Source: Amycolatopsis benzoatilytica AK 16/65 (GTDB lineage: Bacteria; Actinomycetota; Actinomycetes; Mycobacteriales; Pseudonocardiaceae). Taken from it: 64,000 nt of DNA. Location of the stretch: positions 5,948,564 to 6,012,563 of the forward strand of contig NZ_KB912942.1 of NCBI RefSeq assembly GCF_000383915.1, in the 5' to 3' direction. The notes below the pieces were generated by a model that saw only the letters and a list, made by a program, of their open reading frames with translations, was not told the origin of the DNA and did no database searches. The position numbers and the translations under genes were made by a program. Below are positions 8,647 through 16,333 of this stretch, in pieces (within the stretch, counting starts at the first letter, position 1; each line of letters starts with the position of its first letter).

Positions 8647-9526
8647 TTCTCCGCAGTCCGATCGCTCGAGGCTTTCGGTCGCCAAGACATACAAGCTGTA
8701 CCTCGGCGGCAAGTTCCCCCGCTCGGAATCCGGCCGGGTCTACCCGGTCACCGATGCCAACGGAGCCTTCCTGGCCAACGCCGCGCACGCCTCCCGCAAG
8801 GACCTGCGCGACGCGGTGTCCGCCGCCCGCAAGGCTTTCCCGGCCTGGTCGTCGGCGACCGCGTACAACCGGGGCCAGGTGCTCTACCGCGTCGCCGAGG
8901 TGATGGAGGGCCGCCGCGCCCAGTTCGCCGCCGAGGTCGCCGCCTGCGAAGGCGTCGCCGCGAAGAAGGCCGAGTCCATTGTGGACGCCTCGATCGACCG
9001 GTGGGTCTGGTACGCGGGCTGGACCGACAAGATCGCGTCGGTACTGGGCGCCGCCAACCCGGTGGCCGGTCCGTATTTCTCTTTCACGGTACCGGAACCC
9101 ACCGGCGTCGTCGGCGTGCTGGCGCCCCAGTCGTCTTCGCTGCTGGGATTGGTCACCGTGCTCGCGCCGGTGCTGGCCTCCGGCTCGACAGCGGTGCTGG
9201 TGTCCAGCGCCGCACGCCCGTTGCCCGCCATCACGCTCTCCGAAGTGCTCGCGACCTCGGACGTCCCGGCCGGTGCCGCCAACATCCTGACCGGACACGC
9301 CGCCGAACTGGGCTCTTGGCTGGCTTCGCATGGCGACGTGAACGCCCTGGACCCGACCGGAGCCGCCCCGGCGGACCGGGTCGCGTTGGCCCAGGAAGCC
9401 GCGGGCACGGTGAAGCGCGTCCTGTCCGTTCCGGACGCCGAACCGGACTGGACCGCCGAGCCGGACCTTTCCCGGCTGCGCCGTTATCTGGAGGCCAAGA
9501 CCGTCTGGCACCCGCTGGGCGTCTGA
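8639..9526 (+). CDS. Aldehyde dehydrogenase-like protein lacking the catalytic domain
   Basis: Starts with a GTG that overlaps the end of the preceding gene by 8 bases. The 295 residues match the N-terminal, cofactor-binding half of aldehyde dehydrogenases: YKLYLGGKFPRSESG, AFPAWSSATAYNRGQVLYRVAEVM, then PTGVVGVLAPQSSSLLG. The protein then ends with RYLEAKTVWHPLGV. The general-base Glu loop, the catalytic Cys and the oligomerisation region are absent. Dinucleotide-binding residues are also altered (no FTGS). The gene is intact, uses the normal codons and is translationally coupled, so it looks maintained as a partner or regulator of the full enzyme rather than decaying. Truncation in this operon position may be conserved in related actinomycetes, which I cannot check. 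Confidence 0.85.
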   Translation: MSNSPQSDRSRLSVAKTYKLYLGGKFPRSESGRVYPVTDANGAFLANAAHASRKDLRDAVSAARKAFPAWSSATAYNRGQVLYRVAEVMEGRRAQFAAEVAACEGVAAKKAESIVDASIDRWVWYAGWTDKIASVLGAANPVAGPYFSFTVPEPTGVVGVLAPQSSSLLGLVTVLAPVLASGSTAVLVSSAARPLPAITLSEVLATSDVPAGAANILTGHAAELGSWLASHGDVNALDPTGAAPADRVALAQEAAGTVKRVLSVPDAEPDWTAEPDLSRLRRYLEAKTVWHPLGV

Positions 9527-9544
9527 CCGCCAGCTGATCCTTTC

Positions 9545-9580
9545 GGTCTGCCGCTCCGGCCGACTCCGGAGCGGCAGACC
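9545..9580 (+). terminator. Hairpin terminator of the deoC operon
   Basis: Perfect 15-base arms GGTCTGCCGCTCCGG (9545-9559) and CCGGAGCGGCAGACC (9566-9580) with a 6-base loop lie 18 bases after the last gene of the operon. There is no U-tract. Confidence 0.8.
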
Positions 9581-9854
9581 GGCGGTCAACCGAACCCCGG
9601 CCCCGGCAGATTGGTTGAGCTGGCCCGGACGGGAAGGCCGGTTCCGGCGAGCGGCTGAGCGGTGCCAGCCCTGTGCCCAGGCACGCCGAGCATCGCCTGA
9701 GAAAGTTCCCGAAATTCCCCAGGCGTTCCACGCTGGCTCCGAGCAATCTCGGCTGCCGTTCCTCACTGTGCATGATCGGCTACCGTGAACAGCACTATCG
9801 GACTGCCGAAAGGCTTGTGCACACACCGACAGCTACCTCACGGGAGGCGAAGAC
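9581..9854. other. Intergenic region before the type VII-associated cassette
   Basis: No convincing gene in either strand. The only features seen are the downstream ribosome-binding site GGGAGG (9842-9847) and AT-richer sequence near 9760-9810 that may hold the cassette promoter (for example TACCGT at 9781). Confidence 0.5.
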
Positions 9855-10283
9855 ATGAATCAGCCTGCGCCCCACGAAGCTGCGGAGTGGCTGCCGGGCC
9901 CCGGCTTCACCATCACTGACGACGACGGTGCCGCCGGCCCGGGCTTCACAATGAGCCACGACGACGCGCGGAACATGCTCAACCTGGCGAAACAGGCCCG
10001 CGACCAGTTCGACAAGATGCGTGTCAACGCCCGCGCGCTCACCCAGACCACGTCGCCCGCCGACGAACCAGCGAGCACCAGCTATACCGCGCATCTGGTC
10101 GGAGACGGCCAAACCAACGGCGCGTTCGGCGGCGGTCTGGCGAACGTGCAGCGCATGTACGACTACGCCAGCGAGCTTGTCGCGAAGCTGGAGAAAGCAC
10201 TCGGCCTCACCCAGAACACCGACGAAGCCGCCGCCAAGGACATCGAGGCAGCCGGCCGGCGCTCCGCTGGACGTCCCCGATGA
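9855..10283 (+). CDS. Hypothetical protein of type VII secretion-associated cassette
   Basis: A 142-residue acidic protein. The N-terminus carries a short internal duplication, GPGFTITDDD and GPGFTMSHDD. A helical region follows (residues about 38-58, ARNMLNLAKQARDQFDKMR), and a second helix (VQRMYDYASELVAKLEKALG) is near the C-terminus. This helix-turn-helix layout resembles WXG100/ESX substrates, although no clear W-X-G is present. The start ATG has GGGAGG 8 bases before it. The stop codon overlaps the next ATG (ATGA). Position in front of a WXG-like protein and an EspG-like chaperone suggests a secreted or co-secreted partner. Function is inferred from context only. Confidence 0.7.
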   Translation: MNQPAPHEAAEWLPGPGFTITDDDGAAGPGFTMSHDDARNMLNLAKQARDQFDKMRVNARALTQTTSPADEPASTSYTAHLVGDGQTNGAFGGGLANVQRMYDYASELVAKLEKALGLTQNTDEAAAKDIEAAGRRSAGRPR

Positions 10284-10465
10284 CCCGCCGCCCGGTTCCG
10301 GCCTTCGCCGCACGCCTCGCGGACAGGCCAGCCTGCACCGGTTCCCCGGCTCTGCTCCGCGTCCTTCCGGGCCGTGTCGAGCGCTGTCGCGGCAGGTCCG
10401 TCGCCTTCTCGGGACTCACGGATCTGACCGGCACCGCGCTCCGTCAACTCGCGGGTTCGTCATGA
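10280..10465 (+). CDS. Possible 61-aa ORF linking two cassette genes
   Basis: This reading frame starts with an ATG overlapping the previous stop (ATGA) and ends with a TGA overlapping the next ATG (ATGA), exactly filling the gap between its neighbours. The product, beginning MTRRPVPAFAARLADRP, is arginine-rich and shows no domain. About three quarters of third positions are G or C, lower than neighbouring genes. It may be a real small protein, or a relay that lets ribosomes reach the downstream gene by termination-reinitiation, or chance. Presence in relatives would decide. Confidence 0.35.
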   Translation: MTRRPVPAFAARLADRPACTGSPALLRVLPGRVERCRGRSVAFSGLTDLTGTALRQLAGSS

Positions 10466-11190
10466 GTTTCCTGGAAAATCTCGATGACGCCGGCCACTGG
10501 GTCGGCGGCCGTATTGACGACGTCACCGGCTTCTCCGGCAAGGCGGACCGCGTCTCCTCGCTGTTCCAGCCGTCCACCGCCGACGAGGCTATTCCCGCGC
10601 ACGACCTCGTCCGGAAGGTCCGCACCGGTCCCGGTTCGCAGAGCTGGCACGACAGTGCGAACGCGGCGAAGGCGCTAGCCGATCTCCACCACGACGCCGG
10701 CGACGTGATCTTTCGCGTGAGCGCCGGACTCGAATCCGCCTGGACCGGGAGTGGCGCGGACGCAGCGCAGGCCCGAATCCGGGCACTGGCGGAGACCGCC
10801 GCGGCCTCCGGTGCCGTCTACGCCGCCAACAGCGACAACTTGACTGACGTCGCACACGGTTTCGACGCGCTGAAAGCGTCCTTGCAGCAACTGCCGGACC
10901 AGCCGCCGCACCTCGCCTTTTGCGACCAGGCCGCGCCGTGGGACATCGACACGGAACAGGAAATTTCCCAGTACAACGCGACGGCCCAGCAGAACGTCGA
11001 CCACTACCAGGCCTACGTCCAGCACGCCGGTTCCAACCGCCAGCAACTGCAAGCCGACTATGGCGAGCTCGACAACCTCGGCCCGGACCCCGCCCGGAAG
11101 TCCGGTCCGGGCGAACGACCGCTCGCCCAGCCTGCCGGGCATCCGCCAACGCCCGGCCCCGGCGGGCCGTCGCCGGCTGTCGACGGCTGA
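10462..11190 (+). CDS. WXG/PPE-like type VII secretion protein
   Basis: A 242-residue helical protein starting MSFLENLDDAGHWVGGRIDD. The middle part (residues about 60-150) is a helical hairpin with the turn ESAWTGSGADAAQ, a W-X-G turn as in WXG100 and PPE-type ESX substrates. ANSDNLTDVAHGFDALK follows. The C-terminal 25 residues are Pro/Gly-rich and disordered. There is no signal peptide, consistent with secretion by a type VII system encoded elsewhere. It directly precedes an EspG-like gene (10 bases), which encodes the usual cytosolic chaperone for PPE-type substrates. Confidence 0.72.
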   Translation: MSFLENLDDAGHWVGGRIDDVTGFSGKADRVSSLFQPSTADEAIPAHDLVRKVRTGPGSQSWHDSANAAKALADLHHDAGDVIFRVSAGLESAWTGSGADAAQARIRALAETAAASGAVYAANSDNLTDVAHGFDALKASLQQLPDQPPHLAFCDQAAPWDIDTEQEISQYNATAQQNVDHYQAYVQHAGSNRQQLQADYGELDNLGPDPARKSGPGERPLAQPAGHPPTPGPGGPSPAVDG

Positions 11191-11200
11191 GGGCGCGACG

Positions 11201-11953
11201 ATGTCGATCATCGAAAGACCGGTCCGGATGCCGCGACTGGCGTTCCTCGCCGTGTGGAGCCACGAAAAGCTCGGCGAGCCGCCGGTCGTGGTCGAGCACG
11301 CGCCGATGTACATGACTGACGATTTCTCGGAAAAGCTGCGAGTTCAGTCGTTCGGGCTGCTGGCCCAGGTCGGGCTGGCGTCGTCCGGAACCCCGTCGCC
11401 GCGACTGCGGGGCACGCTCGAATTGCTTGCCGGTGCCCGGCGCGAGGTCTATGCCTGGAGCCACTTCGGCAACCGCCGCGGCGACAACGGCGCGGTGCTG
11501 GTCGCGGCGGCCGGCCGGGAAGCCGTCCGGCTCGTCACCGACACCAGGTCTGTGCAGATCGAACCGGTTTCGCCGCGCGACATCAGCGCCAGCCTGGTCG
11601 AGCTCCTTCCCGACTGCCAGCCGGCGCCGATCCGGCCGCTGCGAGTGCCAAAGGACTACTACGACAGCGCGTCGGCCGACCCGCTCGCCGAGTCGTCGGC
11701 CAGCGCGGACCAGTTGCGACACCTGATGCGCGCCGAACGCGACGCGGTGCACCAAATGCATGTCGCGGTCCGCGATCACGCCGGCGAACGCACGCACAGC
11801 ACCGCCCTGTCCGCGATCGACCTCGCCGACCGCGGCCGGATACTGAGTTTCGTCAATCAGGACGACGCCGGCGAACTGCACATCAACGTCTACTCCGGCA
11901 CCCGCGCCCGGCTGGTCGAAGCGCTCGCCCTCACCCTCTCCGACCTCGCTTGA
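11201..11953 (+). CDS. ESX secretion-associated EspG-family protein
   Basis: A 250-residue soluble protein beginning MSIIERPVRMPRLAFLAVW. EspG proteins bind PE/PPE-type substrates in the cytosol and deliver them to the ESX machinery. The family-like features are the alternating beta/helix layout, the central REVYAWSHFGNRRGDNGAVLVA strand region (in two stretches) and the C-terminal GRILSFVNQDDAGELHINVY followed by GTRARLVEAL. The ATG at 11201 is preferred to a far-upstream start because the upstream stretch is low-complexity and overlaps the previous gene. No ESX core genes are in the window, so the cassette must depend on a locus elsewhere. Confidence 0.8.
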   Translation: MSIIERPVRMPRLAFLAVWSHEKLGEPPVVVEHAPMYMTDDFSEKLRVQSFGLLAQVGLASSGTPSPRLRGTLELLAGARREVYAWSHFGNRRGDNGAVLVAAAGREAVRLVTDTRSVQIEPVSPRDISASLVELLPDCQPAPIRPLRVPKDYYDSASADPLAESSASADQLRHLMRAERDAVHQMHVAVRDHAGERTHSTALSAIDLADRGRILSFVNQDDAGELHINVYSGTRARLVEALALTLSDLA

Positions 11954-11972
11954 CCTGCGGCTCGCTGGTCAT

Positions 11973-12025
11973 GTCCGTGAAGGGCCCCTGGAGGGAATCC
12001 ATGTCCATGAAGGGGCCCCTCACGG
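11973..12025. repeat. Dispersed palindrome, copy 2 (degenerate)
   Basis: GTCCGTGAAGGGCCCC at the left faces GAAGGGGCCCCTCACGG at the right. The arms pair with several mismatches and the centre reads GGAGGGAATCCATGTCCAT. It lies between two convergent genes. Confidence 0.85.
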
Positions 12026-12043
12026 CCAGACCAGCTCGCGCCC

Positions 12044-12586
12044 TCAGGCAGCAGGCGCCTCGCCCTGGGTCAACGCCCCGACATCGATCGTGTGGCTGCC
12101 TTCGTTCGCGTCAACCGCACCGAAAACCCAATCCACCGTCACGTTCGGATTGATGTAGTCCCCGTGCGGGTTGGAATCCGCCGGAGCGGTGAAAGTGATC
12201 CCGTTCGGGGTCTGCTGTTCGTCCTCGCCGCCGATCGCCGTCCAATGCAGCGGCACGTAAGCCGAAGACCCGTCCACCAACGCAACCCCCGGCGCGTTCG
12301 CCGGCGCTTCGTTGTTCACCAGCACGTTATGCGCCCCGACGAGATCCACCGCGGCCTGCCCCGGCAGGTAGCACCGCTCCCCCGGCTTGGCGGTGAACTG
12401 GATGGCCGCGTCGCGGTTGCCCGCACCCGCCCCGCCGTAGACCAGCTTGGTGGTGAATTGGCTGGCCGTGCACGGCAACACCGAGGAAGCGCTCGCGGTG
12501 CCGGCGAAAACCGCCGCACCGCCGGCCATCAGCCCTGCGACCGCGACAGCCGCGGCGATGGTCCGCGTGGTCTTGCGAATACCCAT
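12044..12586 (-). CDS. Secreted DUF4232-family protein
   Basis: A 180-residue exported protein. A Sec signal peptide (residues 1-33) has the charged start MGIRKTTR, a hydrophobic core and a likely cleavage after GTASA. The mature part begins VLPCTASQFTTKLVYGGAGAG and has two cysteines (LPC and ERC) positioned to form a disulfide, as in DUF4232. The remainder is beta-rich. The start ATG at 12586 is preceded by GGGGAC. The role of this family is unknown; lipoprotein and cell-surface forms are frequent in actinomycetes. The gene stands alone. Confidence 0.82.
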   Translation of the reverse strand: MGIRKTTRTIAAAVAVAGLMAGGAAVFAGTASASSVLPCTASQFTTKLVYGGAGAGNRDAAIQFTAKPGERCYLPGQAAVDLVGAHNVLVNNEAPANAPGVALVDGSSAYVPLHWTAIGGEDEQQTPNGITFTAPADSNPHGDYINPNVTVDWVFGAVDANEGSHTIDVGALTQGEAPAA

Positions 12587-12769
12587 GGTCGTCCCCTTGT
12601 CCCGAACCTGCCGGACGGATCCCCCCGCCGGCGAGCGCCCCGAGCGGTGATCTTTTACCCTCGTTGGCTCTCATCCGGTAAGACGTCCCCGGCGGCGCGG
12701 GGATGTCCGGATGTGGGATCAGCCGCATCGGAGCAACCTGACGCGGCCCCGACCGTCTGAGGAAACGGG

Positions 12770-13402
12770 TCAGATGAGGTCTTCCCTGCCCAGCGGCCGC
12801 CCCGGCAGCGGAGTGCCCGGCCGTGCGCGCAAGCCGTCGATCATGATCGCGACGCTGCGTTCGACCGCGAGCTCCGGCATCTTCAGCCGCTGCGCGGGCA
12901 ATTGCCGCACGAGGCGGGCGAACAGCACCGCGACATCTCCGGCCCCGACGTCCGGGCGCAGCACCCCCTCGGCTTGCGCCTTCGTCACCAGCGATTCGAC
13001 CTCGACGAGGACCGCGTCGCGCAATTCGGCCACCTCGGGGTCGTCCTTGAGAATTTCGTGCGAACGCTGCGAAAGCATCGAAAGCTGCATCGAAAGCTGC
13101 AGTTCCGCGCCGTGGTAGAGCAGCTGGACCAGGCCTTCCCACGCGGTCGGCGCTTCCACCGCGAGCCGCTTGGCCTCGGTCAGCACGCTGGCGAAGTTGT
13201 CCACCGCCACCGCGCGGATGAGCGCTTCCCGATCCGGGAACCGCCGGTAGAGCGTGCCGACGCCGACGCCCGCCGCTCGCGAGATCTCCTCCATCGGGAC
13301 CTCGGGGCCGTGGCTGGCGAAGATCACCCGGGCCGCGGCGATGATCTGGTCGCGGTTGCGCTGCGCATCCGCGCGCAGCGGCGCTTCCGGGTCTGCACTC
13401 AC
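12770..13402 (-). CDS. TetR-family transcriptional regulator
   Basis: A 210-residue regulator. The N-terminal helix-turn-helix spans MEEISRAAGVGVGTLYRRF (about residues 36-55). The C-terminal domain has repeated LSMQLSMLSQ and a long helix AELRDAVLVEVESLVTKA, as in SCO4850/BetI-like TetR proteins. It is divergent from the P450-P450-ferredoxin operon, with 225 bases between the starts, so that operon is the likely target. The ligand is probably a substrate or product of the P450s (inference). Confidence 0.88.
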   Translation of the reverse strand: MSADPEAPLRADAQRNRDQIIAAARVIFASHGPEVPMEEISRAAGVGVGTLYRRFPDREALIRAVAVDNFASVLTEAKRLAVEAPTAWEGLVQLLYHGAELQLSMQLSMLSQRSHEILKDDPEVAELRDAVLVEVESLVTKAQAEGVLRPDVGAGDVAVLFARLVRQLPAQRLKMPELAVERSVAIMIDGLRARPGTPLPGRPLGREDLI

Positions 13403-13505
13403 GTCCGGCCTCCCAACCCTCAGTTGGCGCGGATTGTCCCATGCCCGGCCAGCTGCGCAAACGAGACAGCGAGCGGGACCGGACAGTGATTGTCACCCCG
13501 ATGCT

Positions 13506-13526
13506 AGTGGACGAAGATCTTCCACT
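13506..13526. promoter_or_regulatory. Palindrome in tetR-P450 intergenic region
   Basis: The perfect core GAAGATCTTC (13513-13522) is flanked by GTGG on the left and CCAC on the right. It sits about 100 bases before the first P450 start, beside the AT-richer CACTTGAGTACGGT, so it is a candidate operator for the divergent TetR protein. Confidence 0.5.
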
Positions 13527-13627
13527 TGAGTACGGTGGGCAATGAACCGGAATGTAATCCTCCACATTCATTCCGTAACGGGGCACTACGACCGAAACCG
13601 GGCGCCACCACCTACCAGGGGGTTCCG

Positions 13628-14854
13628 ATGACCGAACTCGCCCAGTCCAGCCGCACCCAGCCGCAGCAGGCGGCGTTTCCCATGCAGCGCACCTGCCCGT
13701 ACGCGCCGCCGCCGGGGTACGACCGTTACGTCGAAGGCCGCGCCACCTACGTCGAGCTCGCGCACACCGGGCAGCACGTGTGGGTGCTGTCGCGCTACGA
13801 CGACATCCGCGCGATGCTCACCGACCCGCGGTTCAGTTCCGACCGGTTCAACCCCGGCTTCCCGCAGCTGTTCCGCGACGGCAGGCAGCGCAAGCCGACG
13901 CTGCGCCCCTCGCTGATCGGGATGGACGCGCCCGAGCACGGCCCGGCGCGGCGCAGCGTCGTCGGCGAGTTCACTGTCAAGCGGATGAAGGCGCTGCAGC
14001 CCCGCATCCAGGAGATCGTGGACCAGCAGCTCGACGCGATGCTGGCCGGCGACAAGCCCGCCGACCTGGTGTCCGCGCTGTCGCTGCCGGTGCCGTCGCT
14101 GGTGATCTGCGAGCTGCTCGGCGTGCCGTACTCCGACCACGACTTCTTCCAGAAGCACAGCTCGCGGATCCTCAACCGCGAAGCGACCGCCGACGAGCGC
14201 CAGCAGTCGGTCGGCGAGATGCAGCAGTACCTGTCCCGGTTGGTTTCCGCGAAGGAGGCCGAGCCGGCCGACGACCTGCTCAGCCGCCAGATCGCGAAGA
14301 AGCGCGAAGAGGGCAGCTACCTGCACGAAGACCTGGTCTCGCTGGCGTTCCTGCTCCTGATCGCAGGGCACGAAACCACCGCGAACATGATTTCGCTCGG
14401 CACGGTGGCGTTGCTGGAGAACCCGGATTCGCTGGCCGCGATCAAGGCCGATCCGGGCAAGACCCTCGACGCGATCGAGGAACTGCTCCGCTATTTCACC
14501 ATCGCCGAGCCAGCCACCAGCCGTGTCGCGCTCGAAGACGTGGAGATCGCCGGCGTCACCGTCCGCGCCGGCGAAGGGGTGATCGGGCTCAGCTACGCCG
14601 CGAATTTCGACACCGACGTGTTCGCCGAGCCGGAACGCTTCGACATCACCCGCGGCGACCGCCACCACATCGCGTTCGGCTTCGGCGCGCACCAGTGCCT
14701 CGGCCAGAACCTGGCCCGGATGGAGCTGCAGATCGTGTTCGACACGCTGTTCCGCCGCGTCCCGACCCTGCAGCTGGCCGCGCCGGTCGAGCAGCTGCCG
14801 TTCAAGCACGACTCCGGCGTTTTCGGCCTGTACTGCCTGCCCGTCACCTGGTGA
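13628..14854 (+). CDS. Cytochrome P450, CYP105-like (first of a tandem pair)
   Basis: A soluble heme monooxygenase of 408 residues. The oxygen-binding I-helix reads LLIAGHETTANM, the ExxR motif is in EELLRYF, and the heme-ligand Cys is Cys357 in FGFGAHQCLGQNLAR. The ATG at 13628 follows AGGGGGTTCCG and yields the expected N-terminus. CYP105 enzymes oxidise a wide range of small molecules, including steroids and macrolides; the substrate here cannot be read. It is the first gene of a P450-P450-ferredoxin operon. No ferredoxin reductase is nearby. Confidence 0.93.
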   Translation: MTELAQSSRTQPQQAAFPMQRTCPYAPPPGYDRYVEGRATYVELAHTGQHVWVLSRYDDIRAMLTDPRFSSDRFNPGFPQLFRDGRQRKPTLRPSLIGMDAPEHGPARRSVVGEFTVKRMKALQPRIQEIVDQQLDAMLAGDKPADLVSALSLPVPSLVICELLGVPYSDHDFFQKHSSRILNREATADERQQSVGEMQQYLSRLVSAKEAEPADDLLSRQIAKKREEGSYLHEDLVSLAFLLLIAGHETTANMISLGTVALLENPDSLAAIKADPGKTLDAIEELLRYFTIAEPATSRVALEDVEIAGVTVRAGEGVIGLSYAANFDTDVFAEPERFDITRGDRHHIAFGFGAHQCLGQNLARMELQIVFDTLFRRVPTLQLAAPVEQLPFKHDSGVFGLYCLPVTW

Positions 14855-14886
14855 ACCCAGCACTGCTGGCGCAAGGAGGGAAAGCG

Positions 14887-16092
14887 ATGACGACTGCGGA
14901 AGAACTCCGGATGCCCGTCGCCCGGACCTGCCCGTTCGCGCAACCCGAGCAATACGTCCGGATGCGCGAGGAAAGCGCGCTCACCCGCGTGCGGATCCCC
15001 AACGGCAAGCACGCCTGGGTGGTTTCCCGGCACGAGGAAGCCCGGCAGGTCCTCGGCGACCGCCGGTTCTCCTCGGACCGGTTCGACCCCGGGTTCCCGT
15101 TCCTCGTCGAGGGCGGGCCGGCGATTTTCGTCAAGAAGAACCAGAAATCGATGATCGGGATGGACGCGCCCGAGCACGGCCCGGCCCGCCGGGAAGTCCT
15201 CGGCGAGTTCACCGTCAAGCGGGTCGAGGCGCTGCGGCCGCGGATCCAGGAGATCGTCGACCGGCTGATCGACGATCTGCTCGCCGGCCCGAACCCGGCG
15301 GACCTGGTGGAGAAACTCTCGCTGCCGGTGCCGTCGCTGGTGATCTGCGAGCTGCTCGGCGTCCCGTATGAGGATCACGACTACTTCCAGCAGCGCACGA
15401 TGGCGCTGATCCGGCGCAGCACCGGTCTGGAAGAGCGGAAGAAGGCGTCGGAAGAGCTCCGCGACTACCTGAGCGGCCTGGTCGCGGCGAAGGAAGCGGA
15501 CCCGGCCGACGACCTGCTCGGCCGCCAGATCGTGAAGCGGCGCGCCGAAGGCACCTACGACCACGACGCGATGATCGGACTGTCGTTCCTGCTGCTGGTC
15601 GCCGGGCACGAAACCACCGCGAACATGATTTCGCTCGGCACGATGGCGTTGCTGGAGAATCCCGGACAGCGCGCGACCATCGAGGCGGACCCGGGCAAAA
15701 CCCTCGCCGCGGTCGAAGAACTGTTGCGTTACTTCACGATTGTCGAAGGCGCGACCGCGCGGGTCGCGACTGAGGACGTGGAGATCGGCGGCGTCACCGT
15801 CCGCGCCGGCGAAGGCGTGCTGGTGCTGGGGTACGCCGCGAACTGGGACCCGGAAGTGTTCGAGAGCCCGGAAAAGCTCGACCTGGAGCGCGGCGCGCGG
15901 CACCACGTCGCGTTCGGATTCGGGCCGCACCAGTGCCTCGGCCAGAACCTGGCCCGGATGGAGCTGCAGATCGTGTTCGACACGCTGTTCCGCCGCATCC
16001 CGACACTGCGCGGCGTGCTGCCGGTCGCCGAAGTTCCGGTCAAGGAAGACGCGACGATCTTCGGCCTGTACCAGTTGCCGGTGACCTGGTAA
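14887..16092 (+). CDS. Cytochrome P450, CYP105-like (second of a tandem pair)
   Basis: A 401-residue paralogue of the preceding P450. The I-helix reads LLVAGHETTANM, ExxR lies in EELLRYF, and Cys350 is the heme ligand in FGFGPHQCLGQNLAR. Substrate-recognition regions differ most: residues near 60-80 (FPFLVEGGPAIFVKKN) and the F-G region (MALIRRSTGLEERKK). The ATG is preceded by AAGGAGGG at 6 bases. Several blocks of DNA are identical with the first gene even at silent positions, which points to recent duplication or gene conversion. It probably shares the downstream ferredoxin. Confidence 0.93.
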   Translation: MTTAEELRMPVARTCPFAQPEQYVRMREESALTRVRIPNGKHAWVVSRHEEARQVLGDRRFSSDRFDPGFPFLVEGGPAIFVKKNQKSMIGMDAPEHGPARREVLGEFTVKRVEALRPRIQEIVDRLIDDLLAGPNPADLVEKLSLPVPSLVICELLGVPYEDHDYFQQRTMALIRRSTGLEERKKASEELRDYLSGLVAAKEADPADDLLGRQIVKRRAEGTYDHDAMIGLSFLLLVAGHETTANMISLGTMALLENPGQRATIEADPGKTLAAVEELLRYFTIVEGATARVATEDVEIGGVTVRAGEGVLVLGYAANWDPEVFESPEKLDLERGARHHVAFGFGPHQCLGQNLARMELQIVFDTLFRRIPTLRGVLPVAEVPVKEDATIFGLYQLPVTW

Positions 16093-16135
16093 AGATCGAC
16101 GCAGGCTCCCACCACGAGCAAGGAAGAGGCCATTC

Positions 16136-16330
16136 ATGAAGATCATCGCGGACACCGGCAAGTGCGTCGGCGCCGGGCAGTGCGTGCTCACCGAACCCGC
16201 GCTGTTCGACCAGAGCGAGGACGACGGCACGGTCATCGTCCTCAACGACACGCCGGACGGCGAGCTGGTCGAGAAGGCGCGCGAGGCCGTGAACATCTGC
16301 CCGAGCCAGGCGCTTTCGCTGTCGGAGTAG
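16136..16330 (+). CDS. [3Fe-4S] ferredoxin of P450 operon
   Basis: A 64-residue electron carrier. The cluster ligands are CVGAGQC near the start and NICPSQAL near the end, three cysteines in the spacing of [3Fe-4S] ferredoxins that serve CYP105-type enzymes; the fourth position of a 4Fe form is Gly/Ala. The ATG follows AAGGAAGAGG. It is the last gene of the P450 operon and ends 4 bases before the convergent methyltransferase gene. Confidence 0.93.
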   Translation: MKIIADTGKCVGAGQCVLTEPALFDQSEDDGTVIVLNDTPDGELVEKAREAVNICPSQALSLSE

Positions 16331-16333
16331 CCG

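Noticed and set aside
13780..14886. Long open frame on the plus strand running through the first P450 gene and joining the second
   Set aside because: It is a shifted frame of the first P450, rich in Arg and Pro, and only its last part (from 14887) is the real second P450.
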